Origin: Clostridia bacterium | Lineage (GTDB): Bacteria; Bacillota; Clostridia; Christensenellales; Aristaeellaceae | Length of the DNA stretch: 64,000 nt | Reading direction: 5' to 3' | Assembly (NCBI GenBank): GCA_017552615.1 | Contig: JAFZPI010000028.1 | Location: 78,248-142,247, forward strand | In this document: one piece after another, positions 48,037-56,032 of the stretch | Layout: each line of letters starts with the position of its first letter | Numbering within the stretch: the stretch's first letter is position 1 | Notes under the pieces: model-generated | The model's input: only the letters and a program-made list of their open reading frames with translations | Database searches by the model: none | Told to the model about the DNA's origin: nothing | Program-made: the position numbers and the translations under genes

Positions 48037-48936
48037 ATGGACCCGCGAATTCCCGAATACCTTCGTACCGCCCTTATCCGCGATTACGGCGAAGCCGAAG
48101 CGGAAACCATCGCGGCGGGTTTTCCGTCCCGCCGCCCGGTCACGCTGCGCCTGAATCCTCTTCGTGGCGACAGAGAAGACACCGAAGCTTCACTCCGGGC
48201 TGCCGGGTTGAATCCCCAGCCCTTGGTTTGGTATACCGATGCCCGGATTCTGCCGGACGCAGCAGAAAAGGATGTACAGGCTCTTCCCCTGTACAGCGAA
48301 GGAAAGGTCTATCTGCAAAGTCTGTCCGCTATGCTTCCGGCGCTGATGATGCCACTGAAGGCCGGAATGAGCGTTCTCGATATGTGCGCGGCGCCGGGCG
48401 GAAAGTCTACCCAGATGGCGGCTTTGGTGGACGGACAGATTGACCTGACCTGTTGTGAGCGGGACGCCGCCCGAGCCGAGCGCTTGCGGCACAACCTGCA
48501 GATGCAGGGGGTTCGCCGCGCCGTGGTGATGAACACCGATGCCCGACAACTCGACCCGATGTTCCGCTTTGATGCGGTGCTGCTGGATGCCCCTTGCACC
48601 GGCAGCGGAACGATCCTGCTGGGTGAGGGTATTCCGCCCCGCCGCATGGAGCCAGCCTGGGTGCAGAAAACCGTGAAAACGCAAAAGGCGCTGATGAAGA
48701 AAGCCATCAGCGTCTTAAAGCCGGGCGGAACACTGGTTTATGCAACATGTTCGATTCTTCGGGAGGAAAACGAAGAAGTCGTGCACACTGCGATGGATGC
48801 CGGATTGGCGCTTGTCCCGGTTCGGGAGGATCTGCGGGAGGCGATTCCTGCGCTGCCGGTGAGAATTCCCGGGACGCTTTGCGTCAGGCCTACGGAGTTG
48901 TTTGAGGGGTTCTTTGTGGCGGTGCTGAAGCGATGA
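48037..48936 (+). CDS. RsmB/NOP family RNA (cytosine-5) methyltransferase
   Basis: A 299-residue SAM-dependent m5C methyltransferase. Motif I D-M-C-A-A-P-G-G-K-S-T-Q (about 112-123), D-A-P-C-T-G-S-G with one catalytic Cys, and V-Y-A-T-C-S-I-L-R-E-E-N-E-E with the second. A short N-terminal RNA-recognition part is present, but the NusB-like domain of RsmB is missing, so it is closer to RsmF/YebU-type or archaeal-type short members. The target (rRNA or tRNA) is not decided. Confidence 0.9.
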   Translation: MDPRIPEYLRTALIRDYGEAEAETIAAGFPSRRPVTLRLNPLRGDREDTEASLRAAGLNPQPLVWYTDARILPDAAEKDVQALPLYSEGKVYLQSLSAMLPALMMPLKAGMSVLDMCAAPGGKSTQMAALVDGQIDLTCCERDAARAERLRHNLQMQGVRRAVVMNTDARQLDPMFRFDAVLLDAPCTGSGTILLGEGIPPRRMEPAWVQKTVKTQKALMKKAISVLKPGGTLVYATCSILREENEEVVHTAMDAGLALVPVREDLREAIPALPVRIPGTLCVRPTELFEGFFVAVLKR

Positions 48937-48979
48937 ACAGGACACTGCATTGGTTTAGTATCAAGATGCGCTTTTACAG

Positions 48980-49012
48980 AAGAGCAACCGTGTTAAGCTG
49001 CTCTTTTGATTT
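48980..49012 (+). terminator. Terminator after the methyltransferase gene
   Basis: AAGAGCA and TGCTCTT pair around 12 bases, followed by TTGATTTGG. Confidence 0.6.
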
Positions 49013-49080
49013 GGAATTGTGATTGGGAAAAGATTCTATTGTGAATGGAGCAAAACGCCATTTTTGTGCATCTATAGAGT

Positions 49081-49092
49081 GTATCCGGATAC
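49081..49092. promoter_or_regulatory. Perfect 12-base palindrome before the sigma factor
   Basis: GTATCCGGATAC is a perfect dyad ending 19 bases before the sigma-factor ATG. It could be an operator or chance; no partner site was seen. Confidence 0.35.
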
Positions 49093-49111
49093 GAAAGCGA
49101 GGACCCAAACC

Positions 49112-49603
49112 ATGGAATCAAGGAAGGAGCAGGCGTTTGTGGATGCGGTACAGGTGTGGTCACATCAGATGTATCGTGTTGCCATGAGCTACCTGCACAC
49201 TGAACAGGATGCGGAAGACGCGGTTTCGGCCGCGATCGAAGCCGCCTGGAAAAACCTGAGCCGGATTCGGAAAGAAGAGGCGATTCCAGCGTATTTGGTT
49301 CGTTGTACGGTTAATGCGGCCAAAGCGGAGTTGCGACGGAAGCGGCGAACAGAGCCAATTGAAGCCTATCAGGAGATAATGGCGGCAGATGAACCGGAAG
49401 ACCGGATTATGGATTATTTGTCGGGACTCAGGGAAAAGGACCGGCTGCTCCTGATCCTGAAATACCAGGAAGATTTGCGGGAAGCAGAGATTGCGTCAAT
49501 TCTCCGCATCCCGAGAGGCACAGTTTCGTCTCGCATCAACAGACTGCTGAAGCGCCTGCGGGAAGAATTGACGAAGGAGGAATCGAAACATGACGGAAGA
49601 TAG
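49112..49603 (+). CDS. ECF-type RNA polymerase sigma factor
   Basis: A 163-residue sigma-70 family protein with region 2 (Y-L-H-T-E-Q-D-A-E-D-A-V-S-A-A, about 27-41) and region 4 (R-E-A-E-I-A-S-I-L-R-I-P-R-G-T-V-S-S-R-I-N-R, about 123-144), with no region 3 or 1. It should direct RNA polymerase to a small stress or envelope regulon. The ATG at 49112 follows GCGAGGA. The anti-sigma gene overlaps it by 14 bases. Confidence 0.92.
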   Translation: MESRKEQAFVDAVQVWSHQMYRVAMSYLHTEQDAEDAVSAAIEAAWKNLSRIRKEEAIPAYLVRCTVNAAKAELRRKRRTEPIEAYQEIMAADEPEDRIMDYLSGLREKDRLLLILKYQEDLREAEIASILRIPRGTVSSRINRLLKRLREELTKEESKHDGR

Positions 49604-50672
49604 GATTTATGAAGTACTGCATGAAAAAAAGCCGGTCCCGCCGGAAGGCTTTGACGAGCGGATTCATCTTCAGATGGCCCGCCTTCGCACACAGGAAAGG
49701 CCGAAAGCAAGGATCAGGACTGCGCTTGTGGTTGCTGTCTCATTGGTGCTGGTCATCGGAGCCACAACGGCCCTGGCGGCTTTCAACGACGATGTCAACC
49801 AACTGCTGTACCAGATCTGGCCGCGGGCTGCGCTGACCCTGAAGCCGGTCAACCTAGTCAGTGAAAGTAAGGGAATACGAATGGAAGTCGTTTCCGCATC
49901 CCTGTGCGGGTCGGAATCGATCGTGACCCTGACCATGCAGGACCTTGAAGGAGACCGGATCGACGAGACCATGGATCTTTTCGACTCCGCGATCCTACAG
50001 TTGCCCTACGACGGTGCCGGAACTTGTATCCAGACCGGCTATGATCCGGAGACGAAAACAGCTTCCTTTGCCGTTTATATGGATTTCAAAACGGATGGCA
50101 GACCTGTTGAAAGCGACAAAGTGACGTTCAGCGTGAGCAGCTTTCTCTCGCATAAGAAGACACAGATTGTGGACCTGACGCCGCTGGTTGCCGGGAAGGT
50201 TGCGGAAGCGGATTCGATGCCGGTTCCGACTATCCGGGGATGGAGCGGTTCACCGAAGGATGGGGAGAGAGATGCTGCGTCAGAAAAAGCCCGGCAAATC
50301 CGGGTGCTGAATGTGAAGGACAGCCTTGAGATCCCAGTCATGGAAGGCGTTACGCTGACCGGTGTCGGAATTATTGACGGGGCGCTGCATGTACAGATCC
50401 GTTATACCGATATCCATCATACGGACAACCACGGGTTTGTCACGCTGGCGGATACCGATGGCAGGACCTATGACGAAAGCTGTCTGGATCAGGAAATCGG
50501 CAGTGTCAGCTGGTATGGGGAGAATTACGACAGCTGGGAGGAGTATATCTTCGACCAGTATCCCGAAGACCTCTCAAAGATTGTTCTCTCGGGTGAATTT
50601 GTCACGGCAGAGCCAGCTATTGAAGGTGACTGGCGCGTGACATTTCCGCTGTCGCTGATCCGGAGCGAATGA
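49590..50672 (+). CDS. DUF4179-type membrane anti-sigma factor
   Basis: A 360-residue single-pass membrane protein. A short cytoplasmic part (1-41) that would hold the sigma factor, one helix (about 42-65), and an outer sensor domain of about 290 residues with V-S-E-S-K-G-I-R-M-E-V and I-T-V/V-T-L-T strands as in DUF4179 proteins, which regularly follow ECF sigma genes in Clostridia. No classical HxxxCxxC zinc motif. GAAGGAGG precedes the ATG, inside the end of the sigma gene, so synthesis is coupled. Confidence 0.85.
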   Translation: MTEDRIYEVLHEKKPVPPEGFDERIHLQMARLRTQERPKARIRTALVVAVSLVLVIGATTALAAFNDDVNQLLYQIWPRAALTLKPVNLVSESKGIRMEVVSASLCGSESIVTLTMQDLEGDRIDETMDLFDSAILQLPYDGAGTCIQTGYDPETKTASFAVYMDFKTDGRPVESDKVTFSVSSFLSHKKTQIVDLTPLVAGKVAEADSMPVPTIRGWSGSPKDGERDAASEKARQIRVLNVKDSLEIPVMEGVTLTGVGIIDGALHVQIRYTDIHHTDNHGFVTLADTDGRTYDESCLDQEIGSVSWYGENYDSWEEYIFDQYPEDLSKIVLSGEFVTAEPAIEGDWRVTFPLSLIRSE

Positions 50673-50691
50673 GGTTGTACAGTTCTATTCG

Positions 50692-51474
50692 TCAGAACAA
50701 CTCATCCAACAACAGATAATACCTTAGCCTTTCCTCATCCTTCTCGACCCCCGCTGCCCGGAAAAGATCTTCCGGGTCGACCGCGTAATACTTGCCGTAG
50801 TGCCCATCGCTGTTGTGCTTGAGGCTGCGCCAGCCGAGGCTCAGGTCGCGCCAGGGATCGGCAATGCCGCAGTCGCCGAGGTCGATCATCCCGGTGAAGC
50901 GGCGGCCGTCGGTGAAGAGGTTGGGCAGGCAATAATCCCCGTGGGACAGCACCCGCTGCTCCGGCGGGGTGTTTTTGCGCAGCCAGTCGAGCAGCGCCAT
51001 GGGGCTCTCAAAACCACCCGGTCCGAAAGTGTCCGGCTCGCAATTGGATGGGTCGTAGGTCCCGGCACGGATGGCGCGCTCGGCCTGGTCCAGTTCGACC
51101 ATCCAAGTGCGCTCGAAGGGACAGTCGGAGATATCCGTTGCCCACAGGGTCTGCAGGCCCTCCGCGAGGCAGTCCAGGAGCAGGGTGGGATTGTTCATCA
51201 CGGACGGGTCACAGAGCATTTTCCCGCGGATGCGGGTCATGAGCAGCCAGTCGGTCCCATCCTGAACAGTATGTGCGGCGACCTTCGGTGCGGGGAGCCC
51301 TTTGGACTGCAGCCATGAGAGGATGGTGAACTCGCGAGCGGCGGCAGGGGATGCCGGGCGGACTTTCAGCACATGGTCGGGATATTCGAATACCGCAGCG
51401 CCGGACATGCCGGTGGTATTGGAGTCGCCGTTCTGCGTACCGACAACGGCGGTGATTTCAGCGGGAAGGGTCAT
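50692..51474 (-). CDS. APH(3')-like aminoglycoside phosphotransferase
   Basis: A 260-residue kinase of the aminoglycoside phosphotransferase fold, laid out like APH(3'): V-L-K-V-R (ATP Lys), the catalytic loop L-S-H-G-D-Y-C-L-P-N-L-F, the metal motif M-I-D-L-G-D-C-G-I-A-D-P-W-R-D-L, and a C-terminal L-L-L-D-E-L-F close to the family ending. The sequence resembles APH(3') more than choline or homoserine kinases, but activity against kanamycin-type drugs is unproven. AAAAGGAG precedes the ATG. No mobile element flanks it, so it looks chromosomal. Confidence 0.85.
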   Translation of the reverse strand: MTLPAEITAVVGTQNGDSNTTGMSGAAVFEYPDHVLKVRPASPAAAREFTILSWLQSKGLPAPKVAAHTVQDGTDWLLMTRIRGKMLCDPSVMNNPTLLLDCLAEGLQTLWATDISDCPFERTWMVELDQAERAIRAGTYDPSNCEPDTFGPGGFESPMALLDWLRKNTPPEQRVLSHGDYCLPNLFTDGRRFTGMIDLGDCGIADPWRDLSLGWRSLKHNSDGHYGKYYAVDPEDLFRAAGVEKDEERLRYYLLLDELF

Positions 51475-51570
51475 GCCAGTTTCTCCTTTTCCTTGGAAGA
51501 TACATGTTAAAACAGCGCGAGGAGGATATCAATGCCCATGAGGATATCGCTTTTCGTTTGATTGGGCTGA

Positions 51571-52488
51571 TTACCAGATGAGTCCCGCCAGTCCCACCAG
51601 CGCGGGGATGGTGATGAGGGACAGGAGCGTGGAGACGACGACAGTCTCCACCGCATAGGCATAATCTTTGTTGTGCAGTTGGGCGTACACCGCCACGTTG
51701 ACACCGACCGGACAGGCGGAGGCGATCAGTAGGGCTGTTTTCATGTCCAGCAGGTCTTTGGGCAGCAAGGTCAATAAAAGCAGTGAAATCAGCGGGATCA
51801 ACAGCAATCTGACACCGGCCACGATGTAGACAGCCTTGTGCCTGAGCATCTTCAGCAGGTCCACCTGGGCCAGATAGACGCCAACGGTGAACATGGCCAG
51901 GGGGGTGTTCAGCGCGGCCACGGTGGAGAGGCAGCCGCTGACGATGTCCGGGAGCTGGAGCTGTGTGAAGAACAGGAAGAGTCCAATGAGGATCGCGATG
52001 ATGAACGGAGCGCGGATGAGTTTGCCCGGCTGAAAGCCCTGCCGGATGGGCTGGCCGTTGAGAATGGAAACCCCGTAGGTCCACTGCCCGACGTTCAGAA
52101 AAGCAATGAAGCAGGCCACATAGAACACGGCGTCTTGCCCCGATGAGGCAATGATCAGCGGTACCCCGAAGAAGCCCGGATTGGAGAAGGCCCCGGCAAA
52201 CGCGGCAATCGGGTCTTTCCTGAACAGATACCGGGAGACGAGGATGGAAAGGAGCAGCAGCACTGACGCGCCCAGTCCGCTGAACAGCAGACCCTGCAGG
52301 TGCTCCGCTGTTCGCTCCACACGGAAACCGTTGATGATGACGGCGGGTAAGGCAAGGTAAATCAGGATGTTCCCGAGAGCTTTGCTGCCCTCCAGCGTAA
52401 TTTTCCCGATGCGGAACAGCCAATACCCCAGGCCCGCCAGGATAAACATCTGGAGGATCTGCTTGATGAGGATTAGAACGGTGTCCAT
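51571..52488 (-). CDS. AEC family transporter
   Basis: A 305-residue membrane protein of the auxin efflux carrier family with about ten hydrophobic helices in two halves. N-I-L-I-Y-L-A-L-P-A-V-I, G-A-F-S-N-P-G-F-F-G-V-P-L, P-L-A-M-F-T-V-G and the helix-break I-A-S-A-C-P-V-G-V-N are conserved positions. Bacterial members export or import organic acids such as malate. AAAGGGGG precedes the ATG. It follows the small membrane protein gene by 12 bases. Confidence 0.9.
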   Translation of the reverse strand: MDTVLILIKQILQMFILAGLGYWLFRIGKITLEGSKALGNILIYLALPAVIINGFRVERTAEHLQGLLFSGLGASVLLLLSILVSRYLFRKDPIAAFAGAFSNPGFFGVPLIIASSGQDAVFYVACFIAFLNVGQWTYGVSILNGQPIRQGFQPGKLIRAPFIIAILIGLFLFFTQLQLPDIVSGCLSTVAALNTPLAMFTVGVYLAQVDLLKMLRHKAVYIVAGVRLLLIPLISLLLLTLLPKDLLDMKTALLIASACPVGVNVAVYAQLHNKDYAYAVETVVVSTLLSLITIPALVGLAGLIW

Positions 52489-52500
52489 CGAACGCCCCCT

Positions 52501-52818
52501 TTACGGCTTTTCCATCCGGCGGAGGATGACCTGATAAGCAATGACCAATCCGATGGTGAGGATAGGCACGCCCAGCAGAATGACTGCGATCAGTGCTTTG
52601 TTCTGTTCAAGAAACAGAAGCGGGATTCCCAGCCCTTCAAACAACAGCGCATAGACGATCCACAGGACAGCTACAGCGCAGTTATACTTCCGGACATCCC
52701 GCACCTCCGGCGGCTTGACACCGGTGAAGAATGCGGCGGGCTTTCGGGACCGCCAGGTGACGGCCGCGATGAACAGGAACATCAGCGCGACGATACTCCA
52801 GATGATAAAGCCCATCAT
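52501..52818 (-). CDS. Small three-helix membrane protein
   Basis: A 105-residue membrane protein: helix 1 (about 3-21), a loop with W-R-S-R-K-P-A-A-F-F-T-G and V-R-K-Y-N, then two helices (about 50-100). It resembles DUF3784-like Clostridia proteins but I cannot be certain. The start at 52818 sits two bases after the HD stop codon with GGGAGTG upstream; an ATG at 52839 inside the HD gene is the alternative. Confidence 0.65.
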   Translation of the reverse strand: MMGFIIWSIVALMFLFIAAVTWRSRKPAAFFTGVKPPEVRDVRKYNCAVAVLWIVYALLFEGLGIPLLFLEQNKALIAVILLGVPILTIGLVIAYQVILRRMEKP

Positions 52819-52820
52819 GA

Positions 52821-53462
52821 TTATCGCACTCCCTGCCATTCGGCGAAGAACTCATCGAGATACGTCACCATATAGCGGTGGCGGGCTTCCGCAATCTCGC
52901 GGGCGGTCTTTGTGTTCATCAGGTCGCGCAGGAGGAGGAGTTTTTCGTAGAAGTGGTTGACGGTGCACCCACCGCCGGTCTGGTAGTTCCGCGCATTGAT
53001 TTCCGTGCGGGGTTTTTCTTCCGGGTCCCAGAGGGTGCGTCCCCGGCTGCCGCCGAAGGCGAAAGTCCGGGCGATGCCGATGGCGCCGATGGCGTCCAGC
53101 CGGTCCGCGTCCTGGACGCACATGCCTTCCAGGCTGTCCGGGGTTTCACTGTCGGAGCCCTTGTAGCTGACCTGGCCGATGATGTGCAGGATGCGGGCGA
53201 TGGCAGCCTCGTCCACGCTTTCGGATTCGAGGAAACTTCTCGCGCGGAGTTTACCCGCATACGTCTCCGGGGAAAGCTTGGCGTCATCCACGTCGTGCAG
53301 GAGTGCGGCCAGTTCGCAGATAAGGATGTCCGCGCCTTCGGCCTCCGCCAGGCGGCGGGCCAGCTTCCAGACCCGGAAAGTGTGCCAGTAATCGTGGCCG
53401 GAGGCATCCCCGGCAAAGGTTTCCCTTGCAAAAGCCAGGGCGTGATCAATGATGTCCGGCAT
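52821..53462 (-). CDS. HD domain phosphohydrolase
   Basis: A 213-residue HD-domain metal hydrolase of the YedJ/YpgQ type. H-D-Y-W-H-T (about 23-28) and L-L-H-D-V-D-D (about 54-60) carry the HD metal ligands; Q-D-A-D-R-L-D-A-I-G-A-I-G-I-A-R-T-F gives the later Asp. Relatives hydrolyse nucleotides. GGAGGGGAG precedes the ATG. It heads a minus-strand unit with the small membrane protein and AEC transporter. Confidence 0.88.
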   Translation of the reverse strand: MPDIIDHALAFARETFAGDASGHDYWHTFRVWKLARRLAEAEGADILICELAALLHDVDDAKLSPETYAGKLRARSFLESESVDEAAIARILHIIGQVSYKGSDSETPDSLEGMCVQDADRLDAIGAIGIARTFAFGGSRGRTLWDPEEKPRTEINARNYQTGGGCTVNHFYEKLLLLRDLMNTKTAREIAEARHRYMVTYLDEFFAEWQGVR

Positions 53463-53551
53463 GGCTTTGGTCTCCCCTCCAATGCTTTTCTTCTCACAGC
53501 ATAGCCCAATCTGCCGGGAAACACAACCGTCTGAAGAAAAGAATTTTCAAA

Positions 53552-53577
53552 ATATCCACTCATACGGTGAATGATAT
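53552..53577. promoter_or_regulatory. Possible LysR operator
   Basis: An imperfect dyad (ATATC, 16 bases, GATAT, with CAC/GTG inside) sits between the divergent HD and LysR genes, where LysR regulators normally bind. Confidence 0.3.
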
Positions 53578-53611
53578 GCTACAATAAGATATACTGAACG
53601 GGAGGGATCGC

Positions 53612-54484
53612 ATGCACCGACAGATGCGCTATTTCATTGCCGTGGTGGAGAACGGCAGCTTTTTCGAGGCCGGGGAGGCTTGCCATATTTCGCAGTCCGC
53701 CATCTCCCAGCAGATCAAGGCGCTGGAGAGCGAACTGCAGGTCACGTTGCTGGAGCGGCACGGGCGGAAGTTCACGGTGACGCCGGCCGGACAGTATTTC
53801 TATGCACAGGCCAAGCGGCAGGTGGCATCGCTGGACGTGCTGATCCGCGAGGTGCGGCGCATCGACAGCGACGAGTACCAGAGCCTGCGGGTCGGCGTGC
53901 TGAACGGATTCAGCCCGCGCATCATGAGGCTGGCCATCCAGGAGTTCACCCGGAACCATCCCCATGTCCGCCTGTTCCTGACCACCGGGACCCATGAAGA
54001 GCTCTTTCACGGACAGCACGACGGGCGGCTGGACATGGCCGTCAACGACCAGTGGCGGAAACTCTCGGAGCAGGCGATCAACGAGGAACTGGCGGACCAG
54101 CCGCTCTTCGCCATGCTCCGGCAGGACCATCCGCTGGCGGCCGCGCCGGTCGCGGCCCTGGAAGCGCTGAAGGACTGGATGTGCATCCTCGTCACGCCGG
54201 AGGAACAGCGGGAAAACGAGGTCGTGCACTGGCGGGATTACTTCGGCCTGCAGAGCGACTTCCTGTTTGTGGAGAATGTGGAGACTGCCTGCATGGACGC
54301 CGCGTCGGGAGCCGGATTCTACCTGTGCGACGGGGATATGCCTTGTCCTGAAGGCACGGTCCTGCTGCCCCTGACCCGGGGCGGCGCCCCTATGACCCGC
54401 AAGATGTTCGCCTTCTGGCCGGAGAGCCGCGACTCCTCCCTGCAGTGGGAGTTCACCCAAGCGCTCCACACGGTCATCAAATAA
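53612..54484 (+). CDS. LysR family transcriptional regulator
   Basis: A 290-residue regulator with the LysR winged helix (F-F-E-A-G-E-A-C-H-I-S-Q-S-A-I-S-Q-Q-I-K, about 17-36) and a periplasmic-binding-protein-like effector domain (about 90-290). GGGAGG precedes the ATG. It has its own terminator and lies upstream of the flavodoxin-SDR-AKR-MATE genes, which it may control; no ligand can be deduced. Confidence 0.92.
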   Translation: MHRQMRYFIAVVENGSFFEAGEACHISQSAISQQIKALESELQVTLLERHGRKFTVTPAGQYFYAQAKRQVASLDVLIREVRRIDSDEYQSLRVGVLNGFSPRIMRLAIQEFTRNHPHVRLFLTTGTHEELFHGQHDGRLDMAVNDQWRKLSEQAINEELADQPLFAMLRQDHPLAAAPVAALEALKDWMCILVTPEEQRENEVVHWRDYFGLQSDFLFVENVETACMDAASGAGFYLCDGDMPCPEGTVLLPLTRGGAPMTRKMFAFWPESRDSSLQWEFTQALHTVIK

Positions 54485-54499
54485 GTTTTGCTTATCGAT

Positions 54500-54540
54500 C
54501 AGCCCCGAAATCGGAATTGATTGGGGGCTGGTTTTTTTTT
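54500..54540 (+). terminator. Terminator of the LysR gene
   Basis: CAGCCCC and GGGGCTG pair around 17 bases, followed by at least eight T. Confidence 0.85.
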
Positions 54541-54607
54541 ATGATGAAGATGCAGCAGGGAGATAGCTGCTGAAGCAGAGACTGACGGACAGAAAGGCGG
54601 ATGCGGT

Positions 54608-55120
54608 ATGGGCACTCTCATCGCGTATTATTCCCGGAAGGGACAGAACTACTGGAATGGCAATATCGTTGATCTGGCTAAAGGCAACACGGAACGGGCC
54701 GCGGAGTTCGTGCAGAAGGCGGTCGGCGGCGACCTGTTCGAGATCGAAACCGTGCGGACGTACAGCAAGGACTATCACGCCTGTACCGTCGAGGCCAAGG
54801 CCGAACTGCAGGAAGGCGCACGACCGGAGCTGAAAGCGGTTCCGGAAAGCCTGGACGCTTACGACACGATCTTTATGGGCTTTCCCAACTGGTGGGGCAC
54901 GATGCCCATGGCAGTATGTACGTTCCTGGAGCACTTCGACCTGACCGGCAAGAAGATCGTTCCCTTCTGCACCAACGAGGGCAGCGGCATGGGCAGCAGC
55001 GAAAGCGACCTGAAGAAGATTTGCAAAGGTGCGACCGTTGTATCCGGCCTTTCGATCCATGGGTCGGAAGTGACCCGCAGTGAGGACAAAATCGCGACTT
55101 GGGCGAAAAAGAACGTGTAA
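54608..55120 (+). CDS. Flavodoxin
   Basis: A 170-residue flavodoxin-fold protein of the Flavodoxin_4 kind. I-A-Y-Y-S-R-K-G-Q-N-Y (5-15) is the FMN phosphate loop; M-G-F-P-N-W-W-G-T-M-P-M (about 88-99) and T-N-E-G-S-G-M-G line the isoalloxazine ring. It would carry electrons for neighbouring reductases. AAAGGCGGATG precedes the ATG. First gene of a four-gene run with gaps of 17-33 bases. Confidence 0.9.
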   Translation: MGTLIAYYSRKGQNYWNGNIVDLAKGNTERAAEFVQKAVGGDLFEIETVRTYSKDYHACTVEAKAELQEGARPELKAVPESLDAYDTIFMGFPNWWGTMPMAVCTFLEHFDLTGKKIVPFCTNEGSGMGSSESDLKKICKGATVVSGLSIHGSEVTRSEDKIATWAKKNV

Positions 55121-55153
55121 TCATCATACAGATTGAGAAGGAGGAACCAAATC

Positions 55154-56002
55154 ATGTATTTCGATCGCAATGAGCATAAGGAAGTTATCGCCCTGCTGGG
55201 TGCGGGCAGCATGGGTACAGCCATCATCCGCAGGTTTGCGGCTGGGAGGAAGATCTTACTGGGAGACATCAGTGAAAAGAATCTGGAACGTGTCTCAAGA
55301 GAATTTACCTACAGCGGCTACGACGTGGAAACCATGATCGTCAATGCGCTGGAGAAAGACAGCGTCAGAGCCTTTGCGCAGAAGGCCGCCAGCCTCGGTC
55401 CGGTGAAGTATTTCATTGATACGGCAGGAGCTTCACCCAATCAGGCAAAGCCGGAGCACATCGTGGCCCTGGATATGATCGGCACGGGTTATGCCGTGGA
55501 CGCCTTTGGCGAGGTCATGGCAGAGGGCGGCGCCGGTCTTATCATCTCCAGCCAGGCCGGCTATATGTACGCCATTCCCTATGAGACGGAGCAGGAAATC
55601 CTTCGGACACCTACTGAAGAACTGATGAATCTTCCCATTGTAAAGGACACAGCCATGCAGAACGTCGGCTATGCCTATATGATTGCCAAGCGGGTCAATC
55701 ATCTGCAGGCCATGAAGGCCGCGGCCGCCACATGGAAAGCACGCCGCGCCCGTATCAATTCCATGAGCCCGGGTGTCATCGTGACACCGCTCGCTTACGA
55801 CGAGTTTGCCGCTGCCGGGGAAAGCTACCAGCGGATGATCGATGCGTCGGCTGCCATGCGGACGGGTTCATCGGACGAGATCGCCGAAGCCGCCGCTTTC
55901 CTTCTGGGTGATCACGCCGGCTTTGTGAATGGCATCGATCTGCTGATCGACGGGGGCACCATTGCGGCGGTCCGCACGGGAGAGTACCAATTGGGCAGAT
56001 GA
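55154..56002 (+). CDS. SDR family oxidoreductase
   Basis: A 282-residue short-chain dehydrogenase. The dinucleotide loop is G-A-G-S-M-G-T-A near 15-22, an unusual variant of T-G-x-x-x-G-x-G; the catalytic Tyr/Lys pair is in Y-A-Y-M-I-A-K, with S-S-Q-A before it; S-P-G-V-I-V-T-P and D-G-G-T near the end fit the family. AAGGAGG precedes the ATG at 55154. The substrate is unknown; the setting with flavodoxin and an Fe-S aldo-keto reductase suggests quinone or aldehyde reduction. Confidence 0.88.
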   Translation: MYFDRNEHKEVIALLGAGSMGTAIIRRFAAGRKILLGDISEKNLERVSREFTYSGYDVETMIVNALEKDSVRAFAQKAASLGPVKYFIDTAGASPNQAKPEHIVALDMIGTGYAVDAFGEVMAEGGAGLIISSQAGYMYAIPYETEQEILRTPTEELMNLPIVKDTAMQNVGYAYMIAKRVNHLQAMKAAAATWKARRARINSMSPGVIVTPLAYDEFAAAGESYQRMIDASAAMRTGSSDEIAEAAAFLLGDHAGFVNGIDLLIDGGTIAAVRTGEYQLGR

Positions 56003-56032
56003 ACCGAGCGATGAACTGAGAGGAGAATCATC

